A stretch of DNA of 64,000 nucleotides, taken from NCBI RefSeq assembly GCF_028389875.1, contig NC_084673.1:17645501-17709500 (forward strand). Reading direction: 5' to 3'. The position numbers and the translations under genes were made by a program. Source of the DNA: Rhea pennata (lineage: Eukaryota > Chordata > Aves > Rheiformes > Rheidae). The number at the start of each line of letters is the position of its first letter. Positions within the stretch are counted from its first letter, which is position 1. Of the stretch, positions 61,701 through 64,000 are shown piece by piece. The notes beneath the pieces were generated by a model. It was not told the DNA's origin. It did no database searches and saw only the letters and a program-made list of their open reading frames with translations.

Positions 61701-64000
61701 CTAATCACCTAAATCAGCTTAAGCTGAAGTGTAACTGCACCCTCAGGTTGACTGCTGCCTTGAAAAGTCACTGGTTGTTTCTTTTCTTTTAAAGCAAGCT
61801 GCCCTCTGGCAGCTTTCTGTGACCAAACCATCAGTTGTCCTTCATTCAAACCCAATAAACATATTACAGAGAAGGACTTCAATTCTCATCTGATATGACT
61901 CTGCCCATTAAAAAGTTTTTCCAGACAAAACTCAGGGTTGTAATATTAAGTCAGTTAATATACCTTTTAATCTCAAGCAATACGTTGTAAGCCCTGCAAA
62001 ATACTCCTCTCCCATACATGTATGTTTTTCTTATAACTTAAAACTGGGACAATTGCAAGTGGTACTTCTGATATCTGACAGCTTTTTTCCCCCCCTAAAG
62101 CATCATGCAGAAGTGGCATTGTGAGATATCCCACTATAAACAAGCAGACAAGGTGGGTTTGGTAGCTGGCAGGATCTTACACTGCTCACACAGCCAAACT
62201 GCCAGGTGACAATCCTGATGCGGTTCACGGGAGACTGAACGTATTCTGCAACGGAGATCACTGCAGAAACAAATGAACCCTTGAGCCATGAGGCTTTCTG
62301 CATGTAAGTATTAACATGTCAAGTTTTCTGGGAATTCATCTTTTAACTGTCAACACTAAGGCTCTAGCTATGTCCGATAATGTCTGGACAGAAGTGCAAA
62401 ATTAACACCTACTAGTCTGACTTTCTAATATATTTTTTGCAGGTCAAGTGTCTTAGAAACACAAAGTGCACTAAAATGGTTTCAGTTTAAATGAGTTTTG
62501 GATGAGAGACCTACATTTAGGTAACTACTTAGTGGTATTTTGGGGTGTTTCTTTCTTTCTTCCAAATATATACATGTACTTGTATATGTATACGGTTTTG
62601 AAAACTCTTTACTGATTTTCCCTCCAACAAAAGTACAAGTGTTACAACCAAATAATGTGGGTTTTTGCAAAGCAGCACTGGTACGAGAGCATGCACTTAT
62701 AATGCTTCATAAGCATGTACCCACCCCAGCGCACACATGCAAGCGTTAGCTGGTGAAGCATACTGTTTTATTTTTGGGTTTGACCATATGGCTAAGACTT
62801 TCTGCATGTTTTGCATGACATTTTTTGGTGTTATTTTAAACAAATCAGATCAAACAAATTCTACTACTCCTATCAAAGTAAGAAAAGTAACATGCAGAAG
62901 AATTATCCTTGTCTACAGATGCAAATTTCCAGAGCTTAACTGTTTGAGATACAGGGAGAAATTTCACTGGGATAAGTTTAATTTATCATGGATTAAAAGA
63001 AGCTGCCTAAATCCACACAAAGGCTTCACCATTGCTTTGATTTCTCGCCACGCACTGCTTGTGTATTTTGATTCAATTTCCTGTAGCAGTGTGAAATTCA
63101 TGCCAAAATTTTTCTGATGGTCTTGAGTGAGGGATTACTTCCTATCTGCACTGCTCAGCCTCGAGCGCTCCTCTTTACGCTAACTTGGTCTCTGCTCAGC
63201 TGTACGATGTGCGCTCACAGACTTCCTCAGACCCTCCTCCGCAATTCTTTTCCTGTTTCTTGGTGTTTTCGCTTCCTCCCATTTGTACTTGCTGCAGCTG
63301 CTGTTTCCAGTCCAAACCATTTTTACTCACCACAGGGCCTTCTAAACACGGTTGTTCTCTCTTTCTGCCGAAGCCCCTCTCTCCGGCTCCTTCTGGGAGA
63401 GGAGCGGCCCGGAGGGAGGACTCGCCAGGCGGCCCATCCGTAACGAGTCTCTGGTTCACAAGGCCGATGGAGACCCGTTCTGCCTCCCTGAACTTCTTAC
63501 AGGATGTCTCACTACATTTATCTCCTCTCTATTTTCTCCCCGTTGACAACCACAGATATTCTTTCATCATTTTCTGTCAGTTTGCTCTGGCTGCTAGGAT
63601 ACTTCTTCGGTGGACGTGGATGTTGTCAGCTCCTCTTGGCAGCGTAGCTTCTCTCTCCCCGGCGCCCTGAGAGCGAATTCAGCTCGCTGGGGTCCAACGC
63701 CAGGCGAGCGCGTCCTCCTGGGGTGTTGCAGCCTTCCTCTTGCCTTTGCTTCCCACGCTCCTGATGCAGCACGCTGGGAAAGCCACCACGGGCCAGGCAC
63801 AGCTCAGAGGCTTGAGACCACCAGTTCTCAGGATCACGGCTTGGGTAGTCTTCCCACCAACCCGCTTTTTCCATGGATTATTTCCAGTGGATATGAAATC
63901 TGGCACAGGAATGCAAAAAGCCAAGGCACCACCGCAAGCTTCACTCTGCTCTCTTTTTATAGCTCTCTTCTTGTTTCACAATTTCTTTTTTACGATTTCT
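58791..64000 (-). other. TENM1 intron, 5.2 kb and continuing past the window
   Basis: The expected upstream exon, whose protein should end just before VRLEWP, was searched for on the minus strand and not found, so the intron is at least 5.2 kb. GC-rich segments lie at about 59,450-59,720, 61,610-61,690 and 63,160-63,870. Their open frames on both strands resemble no known protein. Confidence 0.8.

Noticed and set aside
63185-63670. 161-codon plus frame near the right edge, considered as an upstream TENM1 or other exon
   Set aside because: It is on the wrong strand for TENM1, there are overlapping frames on both strands, and it does not encode the expected NHL sequence.

Overview
The window is vertebrate nuclear DNA, most likely from a bird; a crocodilian or turtle is possible. 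Three things point there: degraded CR1-type LINE fragments, compact introns, and the gene pair SH2D1A (plus strand) converging on TENM1 (minus strand), an arrangement also known at human Xq25. I found no bacterial operon, CRISPR array, phage or recent insertion. Both genes are ordinary, intact, spliced chromosomal genes.

Layout. Positions 1-860 hold a GC-rich minisatellite of about 33 units of 25-26 bp, cut by the left window edge. Positions 860-13,659 are intergenic, with old CR1 pieces near 7.1-7.5, 8.5-8.7 and 9.6-10.5 kb and GC-rich DNA from 12.3 kb. SH2D1A (SAP, a small SH2 adaptor) has four coding exons: 13660-13796, 25503-25566, 26487-26622 and 26809-26849. They join in frame to 125 residues. 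The last two exons lie in a CpG-rich block of about 26.4-28.2 kb.

TENM1 (teneurin-1) occupies the rest on the minus strand. Its putative 3' UTR runs from about 28.5 to 32.7 kb. Nine coding exons lie between 32,726 and 58,790, and every junction is phase-consistent. They encode the last 1,364 residues: late NHL repeats, the YD/RHS shell, and the C-terminal domain ending in the TCAP-1 peptide with its GRR tail. Upstream exons lie beyond the right edge, so 58,791-64,000 is intron.

The two genes are unrelated in function: lymphocyte SLAM-receptor signalling versus trans-synaptic and cell adhesion. They are neighbours by conserved synteny. Their 3' ends are about 1.6 kb apart if TENM1 uses the poly(A) signal proposed here. 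No new system is evident. The items most worth checking are the minisatellite (about 30 YY1-core-like AAGATGGC sites, a higher-order repeat and six open frames), the divergent last exon of SH2D1A, its abrupt GC shift, and several near-perfect palindromes in non-coding DNA.
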